The notes under the pieces: generated by a model
Seen by the model: the letters and a program-made list of their open reading frames with translations, nothing else
Told to the model about the DNA's origin: nothing
Databases searched by the model: none
Shown here: one piece after another, positions 43,403 through 54,680 of the stretch
How the letters are laid out: each line of letters begins with the position of its first letter
How positions within the stretch are numbered: the stretch's first letter is position 1
Origin: Symbiodinium natans
Taxonomy: Eukaryota > Sar > Dinophyceae > Suessiales > Symbiodiniaceae
DNA: 64,000 bases
Direction: 5' to 3'
NCBI GenBank assembly: GCA_905221605.1
Contig: CAJNDS010002076.1
Coordinates: 282,463-346,462, forward strand
Position numbers and translations under genes: made by a program

Positions 43403-46240
43403 AAGGGGAGGCGTTTTTACGTCAAGACCTGACTCCGTCGCGTGTTGACCGCAGCGCGTGAGTCAGGGTCCCAGCACAACATGCGTCGCCGCCCACTAGT
43501 GATGTGTTGATTGCAACAAGCTAGTTGATTGCAAGAAGCTAGTATCTACCCAACACTGCGACGGCTGAAAAGAAGACGCTGGCCCCTCAAGCATGCCTCC
43601 AACTGGGCCCTGCCCGCACTTTCTCTTGCAACTTTGCTCTTGCTTCCGGCCCCCGAGCTTTCGTCCTCCCTGCCTCCGGCCCTCAAGTTTGTGGGTGGAG
43701 TGCCTGAAACAGGCCGTTTTTGTTTAGTGTGTTGCCGGACCATCGGAACGGTAGCCTGCTGGTTTCGTGTGCTGCCGAGCGCAGATGTCAGGTACAAGCT
43801 GTTCGGCGCTTTTTGTGAGCGAAGCGATTATTCCGGAAAGTTCATCGCAGCTCGGCAATAGTTGGGTGCGTCCTAAGTATTGAGCCCCCCAAGAAACTCA
43901 CGTCCTGCCTCGGATGGAGATTTTCACTGCGATTCTTTGCCGAACGACCACTTGAGTTCAGTACTGAAGTTCTGACCGCCGGGGACCCCGTCGGAACATG
44001 ATTCTCCTGCCGAATACGTGTCGACCAGAGTACGTCTGTCATGTGACTGTACCACGGCATCATGGCTAGAAACAACAGACACACACGCCAATAGCATCAC
44101 TGAAGCAAAGCAGCGATCACATGTGCACTTCTATTTTATGCTCCTTCCCACGTGACTCTACCTCTGCAGATCCTAAGACGAAAGAAAGGCCCGAGCCAGG
44201 CGAACCGAAACCAGTAATCAGGGCGAGGAGCCATCGTGCCGCGGTTACATCCCTACCGCCCAATCTTGCATATCAAGAAAGTCTAACCTGAGCGGTAACA
44301 TCTGGCTCTAAGCACTGCCACTGTTGCCTCCGAGGATGGGACGATATGGAGACGCTTGGTGGCAGTGTTTGTTGTAAGAATCCAGTCATTGTTAAACCCA
44401 ATGGAGGCCTCTTGACTGTGCCTCGTGGTTTTGTGCGTGGCAGTCTGTGTCTTTTCTTCTCGCACTTTTGCCTGATTGGAGGCATCATGCGCTACACCTC
44501 CCGCACGGCCTTCATCATGACCTTGCTGAGCCTTCTAGCGACGCTGACTACGCGGCTTGGTTGGTTGAGTGGAGGGGTCAAACATTTTGCAGTGGTTGCC
44601 GCTTGCGAAGCAGTTGCGAAGAAGCTTTTGGGAAGCATTGAGCGAAGCATTGCGCGAGGCATTGTGCCAAGCGTTTGGGAGAATGTGCAAGAAGACATGT
44701 TCTGCCGATTCCCCGAACTGACCATGCCAGGGCGCTGTTCCTCATGAAGGACCACCAGACCTGTTCCAAAACGAAGAAACCGCGGTGGGCCATCTCAGAG
44801 GACACTGCCTGTCACAGAGGGCCAGTCAAGCTTATTGCCCGAAGCAGCGCGCTGGCCAGGAGAAAACCGGGAAGTTTCGGCCGTATGTGAAAATCTGTGC
44901 TGGCCTGGCGCCGCTGTTGCAAGCCCTAGCAGCTATTCAGTACCGTTGGTGTGCCTGGGCGGCCGACAGAGGAATTTTGCTAGTGTCGCGTTTGCAGGGG
45001 CCGTGTAGGCAAATCCCGCATGTGCGGCTTTGAGATTTCAGAACGAGGCATCGAGTCCTTCGAGCGCTACGGGGGCATCCCCAAGCAGACGAAGCTGGTC
45101 GGATTGATAAGCAGGGAGTCTTCCGAGGTGCTGGCGCCCATGTCCACTGGGGGTGTGTCCAGGATTACTCAGTCGTTCTTTTGTCCGAGTGAGGTGGCCG
45201 TGGCTTGGGCCGTTATGCTCTTCTTCACTGTGTCTCTTCTGGAGGCATGTGGACTTTGTCATGATTTGTCCCTTTTGGCTACGGAGCAGAGATCTGGCGG
45301 CGATACAGTCAGTATGTGCTGGAAGCGAATTTACCCCTTGACCAAATGTCCTGCGACGAGAGAACCCAAATATGTTTTTTTTTTGGTTCTTTTTGACGTT
45401 TTGTTTGCTTTGATACATAATCGTTACAGAAACATCGAAGAAGTATAGAACACAACGAGCGAAATGCATAAACAAAACAATGCGTGAATCACCATGCCGG
45501 AGGAAGAGAAGGTCGGAAATGATCTAGCAACCAACACAAGACAACAAAGACAGCACAACAAAGAACGGATGGAAGGAAGACATCATTAAAACAGACAAAC
45601 AGCACGAGGAATTTTTCAAATATTACGAAGACCAAATGCAAGCTTTCGTCAACGGAAGGCACACCAATGACCTAGTAAATCAGCGAGATTGGCAAGCATA
45701 AGTTTGCTACTAATACGACTGCTATCATTTATTCGGCTATTGCTGTTAGTGTTACTCGTATTACTGCTATTCTGATACTATCACCATTACTTCTACTATT
45801 GCTATTCTTACGACTAATACTCTTGTTCTTATGGTTATGATCGTTATTACCCTCCAATCCCCCGTAAGCTGTGTGAGCTTGCCTTGAGAACAGCATGCCA
45901 TCAAGAAGATTTGTGCGAGCAGTGTTTCTGCTCTGTACGAATCCTTTAAAACCCGTCATGTGAGCAGCAAATGGGAAGGGGGCTGTGCCCTTCCCGCCAC
46001 TCAACCCACAGCGTTTGTAAGCTGTGCACTACCATGGCTACTGGCACGTGTCACGTACGCCGCGAACATAACAGACGCAAACGCACGACATGAGCTCCGG
46101 GCTGATGTGTCTGATGATAAATCTGTCTTGTTGCCTGTATTTTCTCATCTCTCATCTGCATTTATGTTCTTTACGTTGCCCTTATTCATGTTCTGTTTTA
46201 GTATCCTCCTGTCATCTCCGTCCGTCTTCCCCTTCTCTTC
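43403..46240. other. Region without assignable gene
   Basis: Frames at 43529-43861, 44346-44747 and 45020-45448 (+) are open but show no family motif. GIESFERYGGIPKQTKLVGL at about 45045-45105 is the most protein-like piece. 45705-45855 is a low-complexity ACT/ATT-type trinucleotide-like tract. Poly-A-like and TTTT-rich sequence lies near 45375. Confidence 0.35.
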
Positions 46241-48400
46241 TTTCTCTTGGCAAATGTGCAGAATGTACTCAATCGACCCTTCTGAATTTCTTGACTTCCT
46301 GGCAAAAACTAGTGAGCGCATGGATGTCTTGCTTGGCATTGCGAACGCTCACGTGGCGGACCTGCCCTGGGGTCCCTGCCTCAACCTCCTAGGTGGCCCC
46401 GCATAGTTTCGATCTCAGCTGGTCCAGGGTCCTGTCTTTGGTGATGCTCTCCTGGGTCCAAAGTGGTCACAGTCACGATGATGGCGGACCCCTTATGCCT
46501 CATCCTTGAAACTGTCCTAGGTTCGCACTTTCGAGGCCCGAACGCGCTCAGAGGCTTCAGCAACCTCGCGAAATCTTGCGGACGCTTCGCGGACGCTTGC
46601 GAACGATTCGTGATGACAAAACGCAGGATGTTTTTTGGTCACCTCTCGGACCCGAGGAACGCCAACCTTTCAAGCGGTTCCCACCCCAAAATTTTCCTCC
46701 AGTCAATAACAGTGGTCGTCCCTGCAGTGCCATTTAATGCATCAGCTAGGCGGCTTGCAAAAAAAGCAGGAACCCTTCTGCCACGCATTCGGGAGAAACA
46801 GCTACAACAAGATATCCGCCCTTCTGACGACAGGGCGTGCTGGTGGCTGCGTTGCTGTCCGGCCCGCTGAGGTGTGTAAGCCGGGTTGTATTGAGGTTGA
46901 GGGTTGGTGACTTTGGTTGTTGGGGGCTTCCCGAGTTCCCGGGCATAGGGTATTGTCGTGGCTGTGGAGGAGCTTTAGTGAAGTCTCGGCACCAAGCCAT
47001 TTGACAGACCAGCCCATCTTGTAAGTGATGCTCGAGTTGAGTAGCTAGAAGGGAGAGTTCAAAAACAGTTTCTTAAAGAAACGTTTCGGAGATCATTGGC
47101 GGAAACCTTTAATGACATAAAACATCTCGCAACACGAGGAGGCCAGAAAGGCCCATTGGGCTGGATATCTTCGACACCTGCGTGGCTTCTGAGCTCATTC
47201 AACTGATGTTGTTGTGCATGTATCGCATATTTTGACGTTGTGTTGGCGGGCAGGGTGGTGGTCCTGGAACGTGAGACCCACGGACCCCAAGGTCGAGTCC
47301 ACGCCGTGGTTTGGGTATCCAACCATTCCAACTAATCTAAACAACATTCAACAAACCCTTACAAACTTGCAGAGTCGAACGTCAAGAATCGGCTTACCGA
47401 AAGTCTTCATCCCTGCCGGTCATGCTGGGGCTCTCGTGCAAACAGCCTGCGATTGCCATGACCTGGCCGAGGATGTGCAACTGGAGCGGCGGACGCGCCA
47501 CGATGTGTTTTGCCGGCAATGACTTGTAGAGCTTTGAAAACACGTACAGCAAGGTAAGGGCATCTCACATCCTAGCAGTGTGTCCTGCCATGAGAATGTG
47601 TTCTGGTCTGCAAAGTACAGGGGACGTGCGCAGCGCCGTAAGCTTCCTCAATGAGTTCTCCGGCGAACAGGTGGAGCTTTCGGAGCTTCCGAGCACGAAG
47701 GCAAGCTCAGTGCTGCCTAAACAAGGTGCGCGGCCGCATGTAGCGAATGTAGCGGGCATTGGGTGCTTGTGCTTCAGGCCTTTCTGTGCAAATAGGTTAG
47801 CCTTAGGTAATGTGCGGAATTCCGCAAAAGAAATTGTTTCCCAAAAAGTTGGGAAAGGTGGCTTGGCAGGATGAATCATGTGCACGCGAAAGGCTCCACG
47901 TCCAAAGCCTGTGCCCTCGCTCCAAGCTGCGGCCGACCTCAAACCGAGAAGCAACCAGCGTGACAATCCAAACCGATTGGTAAAAAACACCCTTAAGGAG
48001 GAGTAGCAGCATCATCATCGGGCGCGGCTTGGTGATGCATTGTGAGACTTGGGTCCGTCACGCACGTCGGGATTGTCGTCCGATTCCAGGGAGATTAGGC
48101 AAATGATGGCCAAGGATGAGCGTGAGCAAAGATCGGACCAATAACTGAAACAGGCTTGAGGGTGCAGGCCGACGGTAGGTGTCCAGGTAGGTGTCCAGGT
48201 AGGTAGGTGTTGGCTGGTAGGGATGCCCGCATTCAGGACATAAACCACATGGACCACATACATGGAATACAATGACAATGGTTGAAAAAGAGTGTATGAA
48301 ATCCACATGAAGACACCCGAGTCCCCACAGCGCCCTGAACCCCCAACGCTCTCAGCACTTCCAAGCGCTACTGCCCTGTAAGTTCAAATTGTCCCAAACC
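46241..48400 (+). other. Scattered candidate exons, unassigned
   Basis: 46262-46390, after the acceptor-like CTCTTGGCAAATGTGCAG, gives IDPSEFLDFLAKTSERMDVL and LGIANAHVADLPWGP. 47370-47520 gives LQSRTSRIGLPKVFIPAGHA, and 47610-47740 GDVRSAVSFLNEFSGEQVEL. 48176-48212 contains a 12-bp GTAGGTGTCCAG tandem repeat. No family is recognised and no splice joins were resolved. Confidence 0.3.
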
Positions 48401-48479
48401 CTGAAAGCCCTCAATCCGGCCCGGCCCAGCCAAACCACAAGAGAACCCACCGCAGTTTTGGTTTCTTCTTGAAGCTCGG

Positions 48480-49310
48480 CATTTTCAAGCCGAGGCTTGG
48501 AATGCAATGGGCCCTCAGCAGGCGTCGCCTTGGCCAAAGTCAATGCCAGGGCCTGCCCAGCAGCACCCGGCGCAGCCTGGGCTTCATCTGCCGCCGCAGT
48601 GGGGTCCGCCTAAGCAGCCACCTATGCAGCCGCCCATGCAGCCGCCTATGCAGCCGCCTATGCGGCCCCACTGCAAAAGCGGGGAATTGGGAACGAGCAT
48701 GCTGGGTTTACTACTGTCACTGCACCCCCTCGCCAAATCAGGATGCGCCCACCTCCACATTCGCAAGGCTCGGCACTTGGTGGGAGGGCTGGGGTACATG
48801 GGGGTGCATGAGGCTCATGATTTTCGAGTTTGGGGGATGTAAGAAAGAGTAGGTTGCAGGCAATGATGCCCCCACCCTCCTGAAGCGCAAACAGTCCCTT
48901 CAGTCTCAGGTTGGGCCCCGGCTCTGCACAAAGCGTCGCTGCCATTGATGCCACCAGGCACCAGAGCCTAAGAGGAAGCTCCAGGGTTGAAGCAGCTTCG
49001 GCTTAGCAAAGTCTTTGTTCCTGAGTCTCAGGTCTGGGAAGAAAAGGGCTTAGATAATGGGGCAGCGGGGGAGACTTCGATATGCTGTCTTCACCGCCTT
49101 TAAGAGGTCCATGAAACAGCAACTCCAAGAAATCGAAGAGATGTGGGTTATGGGCCGCTGCGCCCGCACAGCCCAAGCGCTCATCAAAACAGCGTCTACA
49201 AGCGCTCCTGCAGGCTCCAAAGCAAAACCCACCGTCGCCAGGCCTTCCAGCCCCACGCTCTCCACGGCAGCCGCTTTGCGACCACAAGTGGAAGACGTTT
49301 AAGCAAGGAT
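48480..49310 (+). other. Pro/Gln-rich candidate exons
   Basis: 48485-48670 reads HFQAEAWNAMGPQQASPWPK, then PPQWGPPKQPPMQPPMQPPM, built on a 12-bp CAGCCGCCTATG repeat. 49115-49310 gives APAQPKRSSKQRLQALLQAP and PPSPGLPAPRSPRQPLC. Such low-complexity tracts are common in RNA-binding or scaffold proteins, but nothing identifies the gene; an alternative 81-codon frame (49057-49302) overlaps the second piece. Confidence 0.3.
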
Positions 49311-50381
49311 GTTTAATTTAATGGTCTTTGAGAGGCAGTGTTGTCGCAGTGTTGTCAGGCCCTAAGGCTGCAGGTGAATTAAGGGTTCAGGGTGTGCTTT
49401 CGGGCCTGAGGGCCGAATGATGTACTTGTTCCCTGCGCTTCCATTGCCTGCCGCAACAGGTTTGATCACTCCTACCAGACCCCTGTTCCTCCGCACCTCG
49501 GCAATGTGGTGGTTTCCTTGCATGCTGTCTTAGGGGAAACCCGCAAACGGGAATACTGTGAGCAGACAGCAGAAGTGTTTTTTTGTATTTCAAGAATCCA
49601 GGGGCTAGAGATTCGAGATTTCTCTATCCAAAGGTTGTATTTCCTGTTCCTTTACTTTAGAATCGTTCTGTTACCGGTACCCCCCAACCCGAAGCTACTG
49701 CTGGGAAGAGGGGGGGAGCGAGTTCTCAGGATCCCGATGTCATAGTCGAAATTCTCAAAGAGAGATACTACGCAGGGAATTTGAGGGTTGGCGGAGGCTG
49801 AGGGTAGACAGGGTATGACTGGAAGGGGGAGCTCAGCCTCATTGGGGAGACATGTGGTTTTTGGTATCTATATATATACACCACATATATGAGTATGTAT
49901 TTGTGAACGTATGTTTTTGTTTTTGGCCCCTGCCCCCGGGCCAGAAGACTGCAGGACACTGCAGGTAAACCGCCCGACTCTGCCGCGCACTGCACGTGCT
50001 ACCCCTCCGGCTCTCAGCCTCCTATGTAATTAAAGGCAAAACGAGAATACTGCATCCCAGAAGACTGCATTAAATTCACATCACATCCCAACGTAAAGGC
50101 AGCACGAGAAGTACATCCCGGAAGAAAGACGAAACGATAAGAGCACATCCCAACATACGACTTAACACATATGAAACCTGTCCAAACCACTATGTGGAAA
50201 CAGCTGGGACCCGCAGCGTCCCTTTCTGAAAGCCTCACCCCATCCGAAACAAAATGGAGCAACCAAAAATGTCTGGTTCCACTCAGGAACTGGGCCAACA
50301 CCAGCAAGCACACCAGTAGCTGAAGAAGGCCTGGGAGTTCTGAGGGCCATGGGCCACTTGGTCGATGTGGGGGGCAGTGGC

Positions 50382-50784
50382 CTAAACGGCCTGGAGTGCT
50401 GTTTCCAGTGAACCAATTTCGTCGGCCATGTGGGATCGCTGTTCTCGGAGTTCTGTGAAAAGCATCGTGTCGGGGTAGTTTGACAAATTGACAGTTGCAG
50501 CCTCACGCAACATGCGAATGTTTGCCTCATCAAAGCTGGGACGCACAAAGCGCGTGTTAGAGTCAGGTTTGATTTCGTCAACCCGTGGCGTCAGCTGTGC
50601 CAGTGGTGCTGATCTTATTGCAGGAGAGGTCGTCTGTGACAGTGAAAGTCGTAGATACCTTGAAACCTGGACAGCTAATCCTAGTTGTGCTGCAACGGTT
50701 GCCGGCGGCCATGCAGTACCTGGAAGGGCGCCTCGCGATGCTGGGTTGATAAGGTCTGCGGCCTGAACAAGCTGTGTAGACATC
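50382..50784 (-). CDS. Hypothetical protein, minus strand
   Basis: From the ATG at 50784 the frame runs about 133 codons to a TAG at 50382: MSTQLVQAADLINPASRGAL, AWPPATVAAQLGLAVQVSRY, FDEANIRMLREAATVNLSNY, HMADEIGSLETALQAV. Composition is balanced and protein-like. An open minus-strand stretch just upstream (about 51595-51332: MPHLAMVLGIAIWVEGPKDK, VSSSMEARIDTAFSAGS) could be a neighbouring exon. No family recognised. Confidence 0.35.
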
Positions 50785-51857
50785 GTAGAGCCATCTTTCA
50801 CCTTCCGGCCAAAGCAGCCGGATTTACAGAGTTAGCAGTGCAGGATGCGTCCTGATTGGTTCCCGAAAAAGGCAGTCGTCTCAGGTGCGGCAAATTCCTC
50901 AAGATACGTGGGTTAGCGGCGCGTAATGCCTGAGTAGTTGGTACTGGAACATCTTTAAGTTTAGTTTAATGCTGTCAACCAGTAGCCTCTCCTCTGCCTG
51001 AGCACTTGGCCAACTTCAGATCGAGGTGAGCTAGCCAATTGAAGTGAAACCTGTCAAGAAATCAAACATTTTCGTCACCACCAACGGCATGCCTGCCCTA
51101 CATATGGGCTGTTGATGTCCATGAAAGCAACAGCTCGCACACTCTGGGCCGCCGGGTTTTGGTCATGCTGCTTGGGGTCAGTTCCCGGGGTTGCAGCGCC
51201 TGGGCGCGCCACTAAGACAGTGATGGGCCGGTGGATTGGCCCTCACTGTACAGTACATGTCGGAAGAGCGCGAAAGCGGCTTCGAACAGCCAGAACCGCT
51301 GTATTTGGCTGCGTGTGCAAGCTGCGAACACTCAGAAGTGCTTTAATATTGCCAGCATGGGCGGGAAAGCGCCATTGTTAGGAAGGAGAACACATCCACC
51401 GTTTTGCAGCCGCTGTGGCCCGAAAACAGACCCGGCAGAAAAAGCAGTGTCTATTCGTGCTTCCATCGAGCTGCTGACCATGATAACATGCTTCACTTTG
51501 TCTTTTGGACCCTCAACCCAGATAGCTATCCCAAGGACCATAGCAAGGTGCGGCATCAGAATAGAAATTTTGCTCAGAACATTGGCGCCGCATTAGTTGT
51601 CATGGCGCTTTTCGCCGAGGTGCTGCTGTAAAATTTGGGAGTTTCCCATCTCGGGAAGGGCCAGAAGTTCGCATTGAGAATGTAAATGTACACTTCTCGA
51701 AGAATGCCCGCATGCCACTCTGTCAGCATGGTCAACCTCCAGACCTCAGTACTCAGTTGTAACAGATTCTTGCGCAAGCGCAAGCCGAAGCTTGGAGTGG
51801 TGGCAAAGCCTTAAGAGTTGCCTTTGGGCATGGATTGGGAGGGGGCTTGCAACTGCC

Positions 51858-53522
51858 ATGGGGGCAAAGAAGAATGGTGGCCATCCGGCCTCCCCTGGCA
51901 TCTCTAGGCCCCCTGAGACCCTGCCTGTCTATAGTGGGTCTAGTGCATCGTCCCGCCCCCCTGCCTCACAAGCCTTCCTCAGAAATATGAGCCGTTTGTT
52001 TTTTGTTAGGGAGACGCCCCAAAACCCCAAACCTTGATGTTTTGGCAGGATTAGATTGCCGAAGCTTTTTTTTTCTCCGAACATGTACTTGAGCACAAAA
52101 AACGATCAGGAAATCCATGGTTTAAGACACTGGCTTTCGCAAACGGATGATCCGCTGCTGCATTCAAGAGCGGAAAAGATTGCATGACCGTAGCCTTAGC
52201 TAAAAAAACTTCAAGCTCAAAACTAAGCTCGAAGATCTTCCGGCGAGGCGTTTGCCTTCGGGCCAGCGCCTGCGCTGCCCGTCACCAGGCAAGATTGCTT
52301 CTCCAGCTTCAAAAATCTCCCATGTGTTCAGTGTTTGGACTGAAATGCAAAATGAGGGTTTGAAAACTTTGCACAGAGTGTGGCAGGTCTCCTGTTCCAG
52401 AAGCAAAGCTGTGTAGCAGTTCAGAGAGGGAATGTTCCGTTCCCTCCTGCTCGAGGGTGTGTTACGGCTTTTGGGGGATCCGGCAGAGATGGGCGGCAGG
52501 CCCGCATCCACTTGTGGGCGGGTGAGACATGAACCACAGCGAGGCTCGAGTCTGAGACGGGGCAGTGCAAAAGGGTCCAGACCTTTGAACGTCTGTGAAC
52601 GTGTGCTGTGGTTTCATGGTTGCAGTCGCTGCAACACTGCAACCCTTGCCGTGTCATCGCACAGTACCGGGCCCGCAGATCCTGCAAGTCCTTTGAGTCA
52701 TCGATCAGGTCAGCTAGCAAGTTTTTGCACGGGCAGGAACTACTGGAGGCGGTCCTGCACTGGCAGTGTCAGCAGCGGCTTTGGCTGCCGGTGTTGCGGC
52801 AAAGAGGCAGGGTCGGGCATGGGACTTGTCCGGTGTCTGGCTGCGGTCTTTCAAGAAGCTGGGATTGCTGCTGGGGATTGGGTTCGAGTTACAGGAAATG
52901 TCGCAGGTACGCTGGCACACGGCGCACGGTTATTTCAACATACTGGTCTCAACTCTGGCAGCAAACCAACATCGACAATGCCCCAGGTGATCAATCGCCT
53001 CCCAAACCCCGAATATACCCAATGCAGCCATGCCGGCGATTACGCAGTATGCCGAGCCCCCCCCCCCCCCCCCCCAAAGACTTCTACACTGTACACGATC
53101 AGTACACCCTGTGTTGCAGACATGCAGACCTGAGGCCTCAACACAGATCCAATCGCCAAACCCTAGATTGCTCAGCCAACCTCAGCAATGTCTGCATCGT
53201 TTGGACTTGCCACATGAGTGTTCGTGATTCCCAAGCTCCGGTTGGATACCCCAAATCCTCCCAGCAGCATAACAAGCCCCCAAATGTGGCGCTTGAGTTT
53301 GAGCACCTGAAAGTGGGTCCAGTGGTGTACAGCCCAAAGCCAGGCGCTGGGCGGGAGCCCGAGGGACCATTGCCCGGAGGGCCCAGCGCCCCAGTCGTCG
53401 TTCTTATTCTAGAAAGCTCAGGGCAGGGGGGCGTTCGGAGCTCGGAGGTCCGGGTGGTAGGGAAGGTCATGGAAGGTGCAGAAGGTCGGATTCGAGTCTG
53501 GAAGGCCAGACGCCTGCTGTGA
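51858..53522 (+). other. Candidate exons, unassigned
   Basis: 51858-51990 gives MGAKKNGGHPASPGISRPPE. 52740-52910, between the acceptor GCACGGGCAG and the donor GTACGC, gives GVAAKRQGRAWDLSGVWLRS and KKLGLLLGIGFELQEMSQ. 53265-53430 gives NVALEFEHLKVGPVVYSPKP. The minus strand also reads LLADLIDDSKDLQDLRARYC at about 52715-52650, so strand is uncertain in places. A 19-nt C-run lies at 53056-53076. Confidence 0.3.
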
Positions 53523-54680
53523 GGCCAATGTCACCGGTCCGGGCTGGACGGACGAGCTCGCTCGGCTCTTCGACCCACGCGTGGAAGGGCAGTGGCCTTG
53601 ATAGCTTTCAATGTGATTTGCATTTTTCCTAGTGCTTTTGTTATGCGTACTTACTATGTACTTACCGTACAGTATAATAGACTCAATAGACAATATATCT
53701 AGACAGTACACATATATCTCACATGCCTTCATACCAGACCTCGCTCTCACTCTCTATCTTTTCTTCGGCCTAGCCTGATCAGCGGACAATCCTTTGATTT
53801 TTGCTCTTGTGAGCGCCCGTCTCGTTCTCAAGGGCTCTCCAGCAATGGTTTCGGCGATGTCTGTCACGTGTTTGCTCCTGAAACAACCGCGTACCCGATG
53901 ATGCTCAGAAGCTGCAAGTCCACAGCGCTGCAACCAACCTATCCTACCCGTTACTTCAGCCTCTACTACTATAAATAAAGGCCCGACTGGGAGCCGGAGC
54001 TGGGATACTGCGGGCGACCACGCCTGAGACTTCTCCTGGATGCTGAGGACTGGGCTGGGAGGAACAGGTTTATCCTCCTGTAGGCTCACGAGTCATGGAT
54101 TTCGGGGGCCTGGGGCCCGGTGAGGTCACAGACGATTTTGAGCGAGGGTAATGCGAGAAACAAGAGGTGCCCAGAAGGGTTTTGAGCAGAAATTGAATGC
54201 TGCGCTTGCCAGTGTGACATCAGCGTGCTTGGTGTGGCTGATTTCGGTTGCGGGAGTTGCTTGAACCGGAAGCATCAGAGCTGGCAGAGGTTCAGGCCGG
54301 ATTCGAAAGGGACGATGCTCAGGGGGAACATTAGGAGGCCGGACTTGGTGGTTGCGCGCCTTTGTTTCCTAGAACATTGTATGGCACTTGGGTCAACAAA
54401 ATCCGACTTGGGTTTGACAATTTGTAATGGTTCGAAGTCTCCTCAGAACCCATGGGCTCACACGACACTGGTTCCGGAAATGAGGACTGAGGCCCGAGCC
54501 AGGAACAAGAATCAACCGGCCATGGCAAGCTTGAAATTGGAGAGACTTACACGTGCCAGCCCAAAACACAGCACACTAGCACTGGCGTGCGGCAGAAAGC
54601 GCGTGAAGTGAAGCACGTTAAACAGAAAGATGGAGAGTGGAAGAAAAAGCAGCAGCACCTTACCGTGACAAGCTTCTGAG

